Assembly (NCBI GenBank): GCA_003543135.1
Contig: DPJG01000010.1
Location: 186,001 to 250,000 of the forward strand
DNA from: Rheinheimera sp.
Lineage (GTDB): Bacteria; Pseudomonadota; Gammaproteobacteria; Enterobacterales; Alteromonadaceae
DNA length: 64,000 bases
Direction: 5' to 3'
Program-made: the position numbers and the translations under genes
Part shown: positions 9,983 to 18,695 of the stretch, in pieces
How the letters are laid out: the number at the start of each line of letters is the position of its first letter
Numbering within the stretch: the stretch's first letter is position 1
The notes under the pieces: generated by a model
What the model saw: only the letters and a program-made list of their open reading frames with translations
The model's database searches: none
Told to the model about the DNA's origin: nothing

Positions 9983-10195
9983 ATGGAAGTTTTTATCCTT
10001 ACTTTTGTGGTTATGCTGGTGGTATTTGCAGCTATGGCAATTGGTTATATGGTGCAACGTAAAACTATTGCTGGTAGTTGTGGTGGTTTAGGTGCCCTTG
10101 GCATCGAAAAGGCCTGTGACTGTGATACGCCTTGTGAAAAACGGCAGGAGCGGATGCGCAAAGAAAAAGAGTGGCAGGATAATAAAATTATCTGA
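9983..10195 (+). CDS. nqrM: NqrM, Na+-NQR maturation factor
   Basis: A 70-residue protein with one N-terminal membrane helix (~3-23) and four cysteines (C33, C45, C47, C51) in the pattern C-x11-C-x-C-x3-C. NqrM is known to be needed for assembling the iron site of Na+-NQR, probably by delivering iron to NqrD/E. The ATG at 9983 is chosen over the GTG just before it because GAGAGG lies five bases upstream. A terminator follows immediately. It is close to the nqr operon but separated by a terminator and its own promoter. Confidence 0.93.
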   Translation: MEVFILTFVVMLVVFAAMAIGYMVQRKTIAGSCGGLGALGIEKACDCDTPCEKRQERMRKEKEWQDNKII

Positions 10196-10200
10196 GTTAA

Positions 10201-10234
10201 AAAAGGCCGGTATTTGTACCGGCCTTTATGTTTT
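10201..10234 (+). terminator. Rho-independent terminator after nqrM
   Basis: Stem AAAGGCCGGTA / TACCGGCCTTT with a TTTG loop and a T-rich tail, six bases after the nqrM stop. Confidence 0.9.
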
Positions 10235-10589
10235 TGTGTCCTGCAGCGACAAAATCCGGACTTGCGCGTCAGCACTGATAGCCCGAACATTGGTTAGCTG
10301 TGTTTTTGCTGGCAAAAAAACACAGTTTCGATTTGATCAAGCCAAAAGCCATTTTGAACCCTCAGCTTAAACCATTCACCTGTGGCTGCGTCTTGATAAC
10401 CACAATCTCTGACACACAGTACCTTTGGGTGTGATGAACTGAACTCACGAAAGTTTGCCCGGATACAGGCTTGGACAACACAGCTGGTTTTGTAGCGAAG
10501 TGCTGACACTGTGAAAAAGAGTCATGTTGTGCCTTCTTGTACTGTGACTTGCACTGCCGGATAATGCCGGAACTTTCAGCAGAAGGATA
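10235..10589. other. Intergenic region without a convincing gene
   Basis: About 355 bases. An inverted repeat with A/T-rich arms CTGTGTTTTT / AAAAACACAG is centred near 10312. A minus-strand frame (10294-10509, 71 codons, GTG start, no ribosome-binding site) has acceptable composition but no recognised relative, so it is not called. Confidence 0.5.
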
Positions 10590-12143
10590 ATGAAAACAAT
10601 GGCTTTACCTATTCCTTATGCGGTAACTGCGGTTGCTGCAGCTTTATCGGCCGCCGATGCCGATGCATTTATTATTGTGGCCACTGATGCCGCTGCAGTA
10701 CCGGATACTGCGCTGAGTCAATTTATTCAGCAGGCGGCACTGATTGACCAACGTGTTGGCAAAGAAACGCTGTTATTGCATTGTGCGCTGGTGCCGGGGC
10801 AAAAACTGATTATCGCACCAACAGGCCCACTAAATCGCGATTTTGATGACGTGCGCTGTTTTGCTGATGTTGCCAAGCAGGCGGCTCAGCTTGCCAAATC
10901 AGCAGGTGCCCGCCAGCCTGTGGTCTGGGTGCAGCTGCCGGCAGGTGAGACTTATGCCAAAGCCACTGAAGTGGTCTATCTGGCTATGGCGCAGGCCCTG
11001 TGGCAGCCACTGGAAGGGCGTGAAGCGCTGGGTGAGGCAAAAGTTGAACCAGTTAGCCGTATTGGCCTGGTTGGTATTACTGTGCAGGAAGCTGAATATT
11101 TACATGCGGTGGAAGCTGGTCGTCGTCTGGCCCGCGACTTATGCGGTACAGAGCCTGAGCGGATGGCACCAAGACGTTTTGCCGACTATTGCGTGCAGGC
11201 CTTTGACGGCAGCGCAGTGCAGGTACAGGTAGAAACTGACATTGATAAGCTGTTAGCCGACTATCCGTTATTAATGGCGGTTGCCCGTAGCTCCTTGCAG
11301 GTAGACAGACACAAGCCTGCGGTGATCCGGCTGGAGTATTGTGGAGAAGGTGATATCACCGAAACTTTATTGTTTGCCGGTAAAGGTCTGGTCTACGACA
11401 CAGGCGGAGCAGACTTAAAAATTAACGGTGGTATGGCCGGTATGAGCCGCGATAAAGGCGGTGCTGCTGCTGTTGCCGGTTTTATGCAGACTATTGCGCT
11501 GCTAAAACCAAAAGGAATTCGTGTTATTGCCGAAATTGGCGCCGTGCGTAACAGCATTGGCTCTGACGCTTTTGTACCTGATGAAATTATTAAAAGCCAC
11601 GCCGGGGTGCGGGTTCGGATTGGCAATACCGACGCCGAAGGCCGGCTGGTATTGGCGGATCTGATGTCGCATTTAAGAGAAGATGCGACTAAGTGTGTGA
11701 ATCCAACCTTGTTTTCAGTGGCCACTTTAACAGGTCATGCTGCCCGCGCTGTTGGGCCTTATACGGCACTGGTGGAAAACGGTGCTGCATTGTCGCGTCA
11801 ACTGTCCGCCTCGCTGGCCAAGGCCGGTGATATCTGGGGGGATCCGAGCGAAGTATCACGCAGCCGCCGTGAAGATTTTCACTTTATTAAAGCCCGTAGC
11901 TGCGCCGATGATGTGCTAAGTTGCAATAATGCACCATCTTCAGTGACAGCACGTGGCCACCAGTTCCCAATGGCATTTCTGGTGGTGGCAGCTGGTTTGG
12001 ATCAGGCATCAGCGCAGCATGCAACACCGCTGCCTTATGTGCATATTGATATTGCCGGTAGTGGCGTTGATGGCGGCGACTGGCAGCATGGTAAACCTTC
12101 GGCTGCACCTGTAGTGGCACTGGCAGCACATTACCTGCGTTAA
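10590..12143 (+). CDS. M17-family leucyl aminopeptidase-like protein
   Basis: A 517-residue M17 metallopeptidase. The C-terminal catalytic domain has GKGLVYDTGGADLKINGG, SRDKGGAAA and the family signature NTDAEGRLVLADL. These supply the lysine, aspartates and glutamate that bind the two metal ions and the catalytic arginine. The N-terminal ~190 residues are the variable M17 cap domain. Sequence around the first metal site (YDTGGADLK rather than FDSGGISLK) departs from E. coli PepA, so it belongs to a side branch. The start at 10590 has AAGGA only two bases upstream; the ATG at 10599 is an alternative. It stands alone, with nqrM before and an unrelated exported protein after. Confidence 0.85.
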   Translation: MKTMALPIPYAVTAVAAALSAADADAFIIVATDAAAVPDTALSQFIQQAALIDQRVGKETLLLHCALVPGQKLIIAPTGPLNRDFDDVRCFADVAKQAAQLAKSAGARQPVVWVQLPAGETYAKATEVVYLAMAQALWQPLEGREALGEAKVEPVSRIGLVGITVQEAEYLHAVEAGRRLARDLCGTEPERMAPRRFADYCVQAFDGSAVQVQVETDIDKLLADYPLLMAVARSSLQVDRHKPAVIRLEYCGEGDITETLLFAGKGLVYDTGGADLKINGGMAGMSRDKGGAAAVAGFMQTIALLKPKGIRVIAEIGAVRNSIGSDAFVPDEIIKSHAGVRVRIGNTDAEGRLVLADLMSHLREDATKCVNPTLFSVATLTGHAARAVGPYTALVENGAALSRQLSASLAKAGDIWGDPSEVSRSRREDFHFIKARSCADDVLSCNNAPSSVTARGHQFPMAFLVVAAGLDQASAQHATPLPYVHIDIAGSGVDGGDWQHGKPSAAPVVALAAHYLR

Positions 12144-12157
12144 TTCCCTCCTTTCAT

Positions 12158-12187
12158 AGCGGCTTGTCTGTAAAACAGCAGGCCGCT
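12158..12187 (+). terminator. Hairpin after the M17 peptidase gene
   Basis: Nested inverted repeat AGCGGC / GCCGCT around CTGT-AAA-ACAG. There is no T run after it, so it may be a weak or Rho-assisted terminator. Confidence 0.35.
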
Positions 12188-12391
12188 GCTTGATCTGTAC
12201 TGCTCAGAACTTCACTTTTCTGCTGATCCAGCCTGTGATGATTTGTGTATTGTCCTTGTCTGGTCATTATGTTAGAAAAATCTGAACCTGATGGTCGTCA
12301 ACCACATAAATTCCAACCCTGTAACCCTCAGCCACATGACCGGGATCTGAAAGGCCGGTCTGGCACTTAGCCACCACGGAGGATTGTATTG

Positions 12392-13240
12392 ATGCGTGTT
12401 ATTTATCTGATGTTGTTATTGCTCAGTGCTGCGGTGTCAGCAAAAGAAGAAGATCGTTACGCCAAAGTGCAGATTGAAGCGAAGGCGGTAGCGGAGCATA
12501 TTTATATGCTGACCGGCTCAGGCGGCAATATGGCTGCAGTAACAGGGCCGCAGGGGGTATTACTGGTGGATGCACAGTTTGCCGAGCTTGCCGGCAAAAT
12601 TAACGCCAAACTGCAGCAGATCTCCGCTAACGGCAAGATTGCTACTCTGGTCAATACACACCACCATGCCGATCATGTCAGCGGCAATAAGGTGCTGGGG
12701 CAGGGCGTGGCTATTATTGCGCATCAGAATGTCTATCAGCGTTTAAATGCTGACGACAAGTTTGATAAAAAAGGCCTGCCGACAGTGCTGTTGCAACAAC
12801 CACTACAGCTGATGCTCAACAACGTCGAGCTGGAGCTGATTCCAATGCCGGTCAGTCATACTGACGGCGATGTTGTTGTTTGGTTTAAACAAGCCAATGT
12901 GCTGCACACCGGCGATTTAATGTTTGCCGGCCGTTTTCCTTTTATTGACCTGAAAAGCGGAGGTTCTATTGCCGGTTATATTGAAAATACCCGACAGTTG
13001 ATTGCACGTATTGATGACAATACCAAGGTGATCCCTGGCCATGGTGATTTAACCAATAAAGCCGGATTACAACAGAGTCTGCAGATGATGGAAGAAACCC
13101 TGGCACTGGTGCAATCATACAAAAAAGCTGGTCTGACGCTGGATCAGGCTATTGCTAAAGGGTTGGGGGAAAAATACAAAAGCTGGCACTGGAACTTTAT
13201 TACCGAAAAGCGCTGGATAGAAACTTTATATCAGGCGTAA
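12392..13240 (+). CDS. Exported metallo-beta-lactamase-fold hydrolase
   Basis: A 282-residue protein with a signal peptide (hydrophobic residues 4-16, likely cut near A17) and a metallo-beta-lactamase fold. Zinc ligands are visible: H90, H92, D94, H95 in THHHADH, a histidine in PVSHTDGD, an aspartate in LHTGDLMF, and a histidine in PGHGDL. The layout resembles periplasmic proteins loosely related to subclass B and QuiP/SoxH-like hydrolases. The substrate is unknown and beta-lactam hydrolysis should not be assumed. The ATG at 12392 is chosen over the adjacent TTG because GGAGG lies eight bases upstream. No operon partner is evident. Confidence 0.85.
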   Translation: MRVIYLMLLLLSAAVSAKEEDRYAKVQIEAKAVAEHIYMLTGSGGNMAAVTGPQGVLLVDAQFAELAGKINAKLQQISANGKIATLVNTHHHADHVSGNKVLGQGVAIIAHQNVYQRLNADDKFDKKGLPTVLLQQPLQLMLNNVELELIPMPVSHTDGDVVVWFKQANVLHTGDLMFAGRFPFIDLKSGGSIAGYIENTRQLIARIDDNTKVIPGHGDLTNKAGLQQSLQMMEETLALVQSYKKAGLTLDQAIAKGLGEKYKSWHWNFITEKRWIETLYQA

Positions 13241-13609
13241 TGATTGAGATAGGCAGGGTTTTGCACCGCAAGGCCCTGTTTGCTTTTATAAAACCAGGCT
13301 TTCTCTACAGCTGCCTCAGTGACTGTTTTTTGCTTTTCAGGCGATCTGAGGTCGCGCCTTCAAAAATATTTATTGGCGTTATGAGCCTTGTAGCAATAGT
13401 CAATGGACGCTCAGGTTTTTGCGTTACCGGTAGCAAAGTTACCAATTTTTCGCAAAGCTTGCACTGACCGGACTGCGGGACAGTTGATAAAAAACTCATT
13501 TAAAAGCCTGAGCATACAATAGCCTGATAAAGCTGTTGTGAGCGGCTCCATAGCTCGGTATGCTGCATACATCAAAGAATCAACACCTTGGTAACGGACA
13601 CAGGCACAG
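13241..13609. other. Intergenic region upstream of hybrid kinase
   Basis: About 370 bases with no convincing gene. A TACAAT element at 13515-13520 could be a -10 for the kinase operon, but no -35 fits at normal spacing. Confidence 0.45.
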
Positions 13610-16261
13610 ATGAGATTACGCGAAACGCTGGTGATATACATGTTTCCGTTATTGGTGCTGCCCACAGTGTTGTTCGGCTATCTTGCTTACCATTTCAGTA
13701 CCTCCAGTTATACCCAGCAGGCCTATATTCAGGTGGCACGTCATCTGGCCGGGCAACAACAAAAAGTAGAACAGTTTTTTGGCGGTCAGCAGCACCTGCT
13801 ATCGACCCTGGTGCAAACAGAGCAGCTGCAACAATATCTGAAAACCGGTAGCCCGGCCGATGCTGAGGCGCTTGCGTTATTGCTGGAGCGGATGCAGCAG
13901 CGCGACAATGACCTGCAACAAATCCGGTTATTAAAACTCAACGGTGAAATCAGTGTATCGGTGCCGGCTTTGCATTTGCCTAATCAGGGCAATCAGCGCT
14001 TTCGCAGTAATTATTTTTCGTTTTTACAGGCCATGGTGGACGATCAGGGTATTTTTATTGCGCGCGAAACCGAGCTGAATGAACTCAAAGTGGTGGTGGC
14101 GCAAAAAATTTATCAGCCAGCCCAAAGCAGCGCCGATTTAAACCGGCTCTGGGGTTATCTGGTGGTCAGCCTGGATCTGCGGCTGCTGGATCTGGTTGTA
14201 CAAAATAAGTTGCTGAATCAACACGTCAACTTACTGGTCAGTAACACAGGGGTGATTGCTTATTCAGACAAGGTCAATCTGATTGGTAGTGCTTTTGCGC
14301 CCACGAATTTCCGTCAAATTCAACAAGCTGTGCATTCAGATCGGCTGCACGAAGTTACTTTGCTCGGTAAACCTATGCTGGTGCTGGCCAGTCAGTTACC
14401 GGGTGACTTTATTTTATTAAGCGCACTGGATGAAAAGGAATTACTGGCGGAGCATGCACTGTTACCGCTGTGGCTGTTTAGTGGCAGTCTGATTTTTGCG
14501 ATCGGCTTGCCCTTACTGTGTTACTGGCTGCTGGTGAAATATATTTTTGAACCTATCAAAGTGCTGACCGAAGCCAAAACTGCGGTGGGGCGTGGTGATC
14601 TCAGTACCTTATTGACAGTGAAAAAACAGGATGAACTGGGTGATATGTTTGCTGCTTTTAACGTGATGGTGCGCCAGCTTCGGGTGTATCGTGAGCGTGA
14701 ACGGGCTTATAAACAGTTGCTGGAAGACAAAGTACAGCAAAGAACCCAGGACTTAGCGCTTGCCAACAGTAATCTGGCCCAGGCCAACCAGGAATTGATT
14801 CAGGCACGCGAAACGGCTGAGCAGGCCAACAGACTCAAAAGTGTGTTTCTGGCCAATATGAGCCATGAAATCCGCACACCACTCACCGCCATCATTGGTT
14901 TTAGCGAACAGGCACTGGTAGAGACAGACAAAGATAAACTGGCGGATTATCTGCAGCGGGTGCTCAGAAGCGGTGATCACTTATTGAGTCTGATTAATGA
15001 CATTCTGGATTTGTCCAAAATTGAAGCGGAAAAATTGGAGTTATCCAGCCAAACCTTTAACTTTCTGCAAATGCTGGACGATATTTATCAGCAAACCCGC
15101 AGTCAGGCAGAGGCCAAAGATTTACAGTGTTTGCTGGAGCTGAATTATCCGCTGCCGCAGTTTTTACGCACTGACGAACTCAGGTTCCGCCAGGTGTTAT
15201 TAAATCTCACCAGTAATGCGCTGAAGTTCACCCAACGTGGCAAAGTGGTGATCCATGTCAGTTATCTGGTGGGGCAGGAGCAGCTGGTGATCAAAATTAA
15301 AGACACCGGCATAGGCATGACACCGGAAGAGCTGAGTAAGCTGTTTCAGCCTTTTGTGCAGGCCGATGCGACTGTCACCCGGAATTTTGGCGGTACTGGT
15401 CTTGGCCTGGTGATTTCGAAAAAACTGATGCAGGAAATGCAGGGTGACATTAAAGTTGAAAGTGTGAAGGGCATTGGCAGCTGTTTTGAAATTGTGATGA
15501 ACTGTGAAACCCAGCATCTGAGCCTGGTCGACAGTTATCAGCCGCCGCAAGAGCAAAACCCTGAGCCTGAAACCATTCACAGCCATAAGGTGAAAGTGCT
15601 GGTGGCCGAGGATAATACCGACAATCAGCTGCTGGTGTCGGTTTTACTGCGTAAAATAGCTGCAGAATTTACCATGGTTTCTAATGGCCACCAGGCCGTA
15701 GAGCAGCTATTGCGGCATGAATTTGATCTGGTGTTTATGGATATGCAAATGCCGGAAATGGGCGGGGAAGAGGCCACCAGGCTGATCCGTCATGCTGGTA
15801 TTGATGTGCCGATTATTGCCCTGACGGCCAACGTAATGCGCGAAGATCATCAAAGGTATCTGCAGGCCGGATGTCAGGCGCTGCTGGCCAAACCCATAGT
15901 ACAAAAGGACTTTTACGCCATGATCAAACAATACACTCACAAAGAGCGCACTTTGGAAGAAGAGCTGGCGCTGCGTTTGGAGCAGGACCCGGCCATTATT
16001 GCGTTAAAACGTGATTTTGCCGAACGTTTACCGTCCCAGCTTGCTGAGTTGCAACAATTGCAGCAACAAGGCGATTTGGCAAAATTACAATATGAAGCCC
16101 ATAGCCTGAAAGGTTGTGCCGGCAGTATGGGATTCCCGGAAATCACCCAGCTGGCAGCAGAGTTGGAGCTGTCGGCAAAAACAGCGGATACCATGGCTTG
16201 TCAGTTGTTGATCAGCAGAATGCAACAATCTGTCCGGCCTAAATCGGAAGTGCAGGCCTGA
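13610..16261 (+). CDS. Hybrid sensor histidine kinase with receiver and Hpt domains
   Basis: An 883-residue membrane phosphorelay kinase. Order: N-terminal membrane helix (~7-27), periplasmic sensor region of ~260 residues that looks Cache-like, second helix (~285-305), HAMP ([16 protein letters not shown] onward), coiled coil, HisKA with phospho-accepting H419 in [10 protein letters not shown], ATPase domain with [12 protein letters not shown], receiver with D711 ([12 protein letters not shown]), and C-terminal Hpt with H831 ([12 protein letters not shown]). All phosphotransfer residues are intact, giving a full His-Asp-His relay in one protein. The final response regulator is not adjacent. 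The HIT and HDOD genes follow within 20 bases and one base, so this is probably one operon. The signal is unknown. Confidence 0.92.
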   Translation: MRLRETLVIYMFPLLVLPTVLFGYLAYHFSTSSYTQQAYIQVARHLAGQQQKVEQFFGGQQHLLSTLVQTEQLQQYLKTGSPADAEALALLLERMQQRDNDLQQIRLLKLNGEISVSVPALHLPNQGNQRFRSNYFSFLQAMVDDQGIFIARETELNELKVVVAQKIYQPAQSSADLNRLWGYLVVSLDLRLLDLVVQNKLLNQHVNLLVSNTGVIAYSDKVNLIGSAFAPTNFRQIQQAVHSDRLHEVTLLGKPMLVLASQLPGDFILLSALDEKELLAEHALLPLWLFSGSLIFAIGLPLLCYWLLVKYIFEPIKVLTEAKTAVGRGDLSTLLTVKKQDELGDMFAAFNVMVRQLRVYRERERAYKQLLEDKVQQRTQDLALANSNLAQANQELIQARETAEQANRLKSVFLANMSHEIRTPLTAIIGFSEQALVETDKDKLADYLQRVLRSGDHLLSLINDILDLSKIEAEKLELSSQTFNFLQMLDDIYQQTRSQAEAKDLQCLLELNYPLPQFLRTDELRFRQVLLNLTSNALKFTQRGKVVIHVSYLVGQEQLVIKIKDTGIGMTPEELSKLFQPFVQADATVTRNFGGTGLGLVISKKLMQEMQGDIKVESVKGIGSCFEIVMNCETQHLSLVDSYQPPQEQNPEPETIHSHKVKVLVAEDNTDNQLLVSVLLRKIAAEFTMVSNGHQAVEQLLRHEFDLVFMDMQMPEMGGEEATRLIRHAGIDVPIIALTANVMREDHQRYLQAGCQALLAKPIVQKDFYAMIKQYTHKERTLEEELALRLEQDPAIIALKRDFAERLPSQLAELQQLQQQGDLAKLQYEAHSLKGCAGSMGFPEITQLAAELELSAKTADTMACQLLISRMQQSVRPKSEVQA

Positions 16262-16279
16262 AGCAGGCAAAGAGACTAT

Positions 16280-16699
16280 ATGGATCAGCAGTTTGAATTA
16301 CATCCGCAACTGGCCAAAGATTCTGTCTGGCTGGCGGACTGGCCTTTGTGCCAACTCAGATTAATTAACGATAAAAATTACCCCTGGTTCTTGCTGGTGC
16401 CAAGACGCAGTGGTGCCCGTGATATTATCGATTTAAACAGTACAGATCAGCAGTTATTGTGGCAGGAAAGCAGCCTGCTCAGTTTGTTGTTAAGGCAAGA
16501 GTTTGAGCCTGACAAACTCAATGTGGCTGCGCTTGGTAATATGGTGCCGCAATTACATCTGCATCACATCGCTCGTTTTAACACCGACCCGGCCTGGCCA
16601 GCGCCGGTTTGGGGCAAATGCCCTGCCTTGCCTTATAGTGACAGCGAAATAGCCACTATCTGTCAGCACTGGGCTGCGCTTGCACAACAAGGGAACTGA
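16280..16699 (+). CDS. HIT-domain nucleotide hydrolase-like protein
   Basis: A 139-residue HIT-superfamily protein with the histidine triad as QLHLHHIAR. The conserved NMVPQLH stretch and the WLVPRR-like strand (WFLLVPRRSGARD) mark a bacterial HIT branch. HIT proteins hydrolyse nucleotide-phosphate bonds, but the substrate of this branch is not established to my knowledge. It starts 18 bases after the hybrid kinase and is followed after one base by the HDOD gene, so the three are probably co-transcribed. Confidence 0.85.
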   Translation: MDQQFELHPQLAKDSVWLADWPLCQLRLINDKNYPWFLLVPRRSGARDIIDLNSTDQQLLWQESSLLSLLLRQEFEPDKLNVAALGNMVPQLHLHHIARFNTDPAWPAPVWGKCPALPYSDSEIATICQHWAALAQQGN

Positions 16700-16700
16700 T

Positions 16701-17540
16701 ATGTCTGTACAACATGCATTGATGACATTATTAATGGAAAAACTGGCTACCAATATGCTGGTATTGCCAACCTTACCGGAAATTGCGGTAAGGGTGCGCC
16801 AGGCGGCTGATGACCCGGATATTAACCTGCATGCGATGTCTGAAGTGATAGCCCTGGATCCGGCGCTGGCTGCCCGGATGATCAAAATTGCCAACAGCGC
16901 TTTTATCGGTCGCAGTATCAAAGTGTCGACGCTGAATCAGGCTGTCACCCGTATTGGTCTGAGTCAGGTGAAAAATATTGCTACCGCCATGGCGCTGGAG
17001 CAGCTGTTTGTCAGTCATACCGCCGAAGTTGCTGCCACTATGGCTGATTTATGGCGCGACACAGTGCATGTCACCTGCGTGGCTATGGCCTGCCTGAAAC
17101 TGTATTTACCCCAGCATAAACACGACAGCCTGAATCTGGATACCCTGACATTGGCTGCTTTGGTGCACCGTATTGGCGTGTTACCCATTCTGGTAGAAGC
17201 GGAAAAGTACCCGGAAGTGTTTGCTGAGCCGGAATTTTTGCGTAAAGCAACAGATGAGCTGGCTTCCCGTATTGGCGTGGCTATTATGCGGCACTGGGGC
17301 TTTGCCGATGCTTTTATTGAAGTGGTCAGTCAGTGGCGTCAGCCTTTGTGCCAGGAGACTGTGCAATATACAGATTTTGTCCGGCTTGGTTTGTTATCTC
17401 TGGGGTATTACCGTGACAGACGAGATAGCGATAGATTGATAGAACACTACCTGAAACAAGGGCTTATTCCAAACCGCGATTTTATGCAGGACGCTCAGAT
17501 AGCTGCAGCTGTTGCTGATGCCAAAGCAATTTTTATGTAA
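16701..17540 (+). CDS. HDOD-domain protein
   Basis: A 279-residue protein with an HDOD domain (a degenerate HD phosphohydrolase fold) spanning roughly residues 20-220. Typical motifs are LPTLPEIAVRVRQAADDPD and IALDPALAARMIKIANSAF. HDOD proteins lack the HD metal site and act as signalling scaffolds. The ATG at 16701 is chosen because AAGGGA precedes it by seven bases; it lies one base after the HIT stop. A terminator follows about 80 bases downstream. Its place after a hybrid kinase suggests an output or modulator role, which is inference. Confidence 0.9.
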   Translation: MSVQHALMTLLMEKLATNMLVLPTLPEIAVRVRQAADDPDINLHAMSEVIALDPALAARMIKIANSAFIGRSIKVSTLNQAVTRIGLSQVKNIATAMALEQLFVSHTAEVAATMADLWRDTVHVTCVAMACLKLYLPQHKHDSLNLDTLTLAALVHRIGVLPILVEAEKYPEVFAEPEFLRKATDELASRIGVAIMRHWGFADAFIEVVSQWRQPLCQETVQYTDFVRLGLLSLGYYRDRRDSDRLIEHYLKQGLIPNRDFMQDAQIAAAVADAKAIFM

Positions 17541-17616
17541 CTGAGCTATGGCGATGAATGGGTGCTTTGAGGTTAAACAGATCTGTTAGCACAGCGTTTT
17601 CAACGCCTGGAAAATA

Positions 17617-17648
17617 AAAAAAGCCACTTGTGCACAAGTGGCTTTATT
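17617..17648. terminator. Bidirectional terminator between HDOD gene and rdgC
   Basis: A perfect palindrome AAGCCACTTG-TGCA-CAAGTGGCTT flanked by an A run on the left and a short T run on the right. It serves the plus-strand HDOD operon and the minus-strand rdgC. Confidence 0.85.
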
Positions 17649-17667
17649 ACGGGCTGCGGCACTGCTG

Positions 17668-18564
17668 TTATTCGGCACTCACCGCCTGACGAACCGCCTT
17701 TAATACCGAAGCCAGCTCGTTGGCCATCACCAGCAAATCGGCATCAAGACGCAATACCATATCATCCCAGCCTAATTCGTCGTTGCTTTCTGTCAGCATT
17801 TCATGAAAACGCAGTTTTTTCAGGCTGCCATCGTCACAAACCATCAGACTGATTTGGTTTTCCTGCGCCAGCTCCAGTTTGGTTACCAGCTTATCTTCCA
17901 GATGACTTTGCACTTCAGCTGCGCTTAACAGGTGATTGCTGAATTTCACTTTGGCGCCTTCTTCATCCGGTGCTTTGAGTTCAGCTTCGTTGCCAAGCAC
18001 AAAACCCTGAGGCAAACCTTTGTTGGTCAACCATTGTTGCATCGCCAGATTCAACTGGTTCTGGTCAATCCAGGGCAATGCAGGCAGAGAGCCTAAGGCC
18101 TTACGCACCAGACTTAACACTTCTTCTGCGCGGCCAGCTGAGCTGCTATTCACAATAAACCACTGATTCTGCTCGTCATAAAGTGCAGTAGTGACACTGG
18201 AGCGACTAAATGCCCGCGGCAGCAGCATCTGGATCAGCTCTTCTTTGAGTGCGTTCTTTTCTTTGCGACCCAGTGGCCGGCCTTTTTCGGCTTCCAGCGC
18301 GTCAATTTTGGGTTGCAGCTCTTCATTCACTACTGCAGCAGGTAACACTTTTTCCTGGCGTTTTACTGCGAATAAATGCAGATGACCCTGCTGATGGTGA
18401 TATTGTTTAATGCTGTGGTGCAGTGGGTAGGTAAAGCCCATTTTCACTGCTTCCTGGCCGGTGCAAGGGCTAAACTTATGCTCTTGCAAAGCGCGTTCCA
18501 GTGCTTCGGCTTGCAGATTTAACGGTTCGGTAATTTGATAAACACGCAGATTTTTAAACCACAT
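17668..18564 (-). CDS. rdgC: RdgC, recombination-associated DNA-binding protein
   Basis: A 298-residue protein matching RdgC in length and in the opening MWFKNLRVYQ. The segments GFTYPLHHS, GRPLGRKEKNALKEE and LPWIDQ are family landmarks. RdgC forms a ring that binds double-stranded DNA and restrains RecA-dependent strand exchange. A promoter TTGTGC-16-TATACT is visible upstream. A CTG-N10-CAG element overlaps its -10, which resembles a LexA site. The gene shares a bidirectional terminator with the HDOD gene. Confidence 0.95.
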   Translation of the reverse strand: MWFKNLRVYQITEPLNLQAEALERALQEHKFSPCTGQEAVKMGFTYPLHHSIKQYHHQQGHLHLFAVKRQEKVLPAAVVNEELQPKIDALEAEKGRPLGRKEKNALKEELIQMLLPRAFSRSSVTTALYDEQNQWFIVNSSSAGRAEEVLSLVRKALGSLPALPWIDQNQLNLAMQQWLTNKGLPQGFVLGNEAELKAPDEEGAKVKFSNHLLSAAEVQSHLEDKLVTKLELAQENQISLMVCDDGSLKKLRFHEMLTESNDELGWDDMVLRLDADLLVMANELASVLKAVRQAVSAE

Positions 18565-18598
18565 AACTCACTTCACATCAGATCCTGGCAAAAAAAAC

Positions 18599-18626
18599 AG
18601 TATACCTGTAACGGGGCGGGGCACAA
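18599..18626 (-). promoter_or_regulatory. rdgC promoter with LexA-like element
   Basis: On the minus strand: -35 TTGTGC (18621-18626), 16-base spacer, -10 TATACT (18599-18604). A CTG-N10-CAG sequence followed by TA occupies 18585-18602 on the plus strand and overlaps the -10. One half-site is perfect for the LexA consensus; the outer bases of the other half are not. Confidence 0.5.
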
Positions 18627-18695
18627 CCTGCAGTTGGCTGGAGCTGCGCCGGATGCTGAAGATAACAGCAACCAGGGCACAGCCATCCGGGCCTT

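Noticed and set aside
10294-10509. Minus-strand frame of 71 codons before the M17 gene
   Set aside because: GTG start without a ribosome-binding site, no recognised family, and an A/T-rich inverted repeat inside its end. Acceptable composition only.
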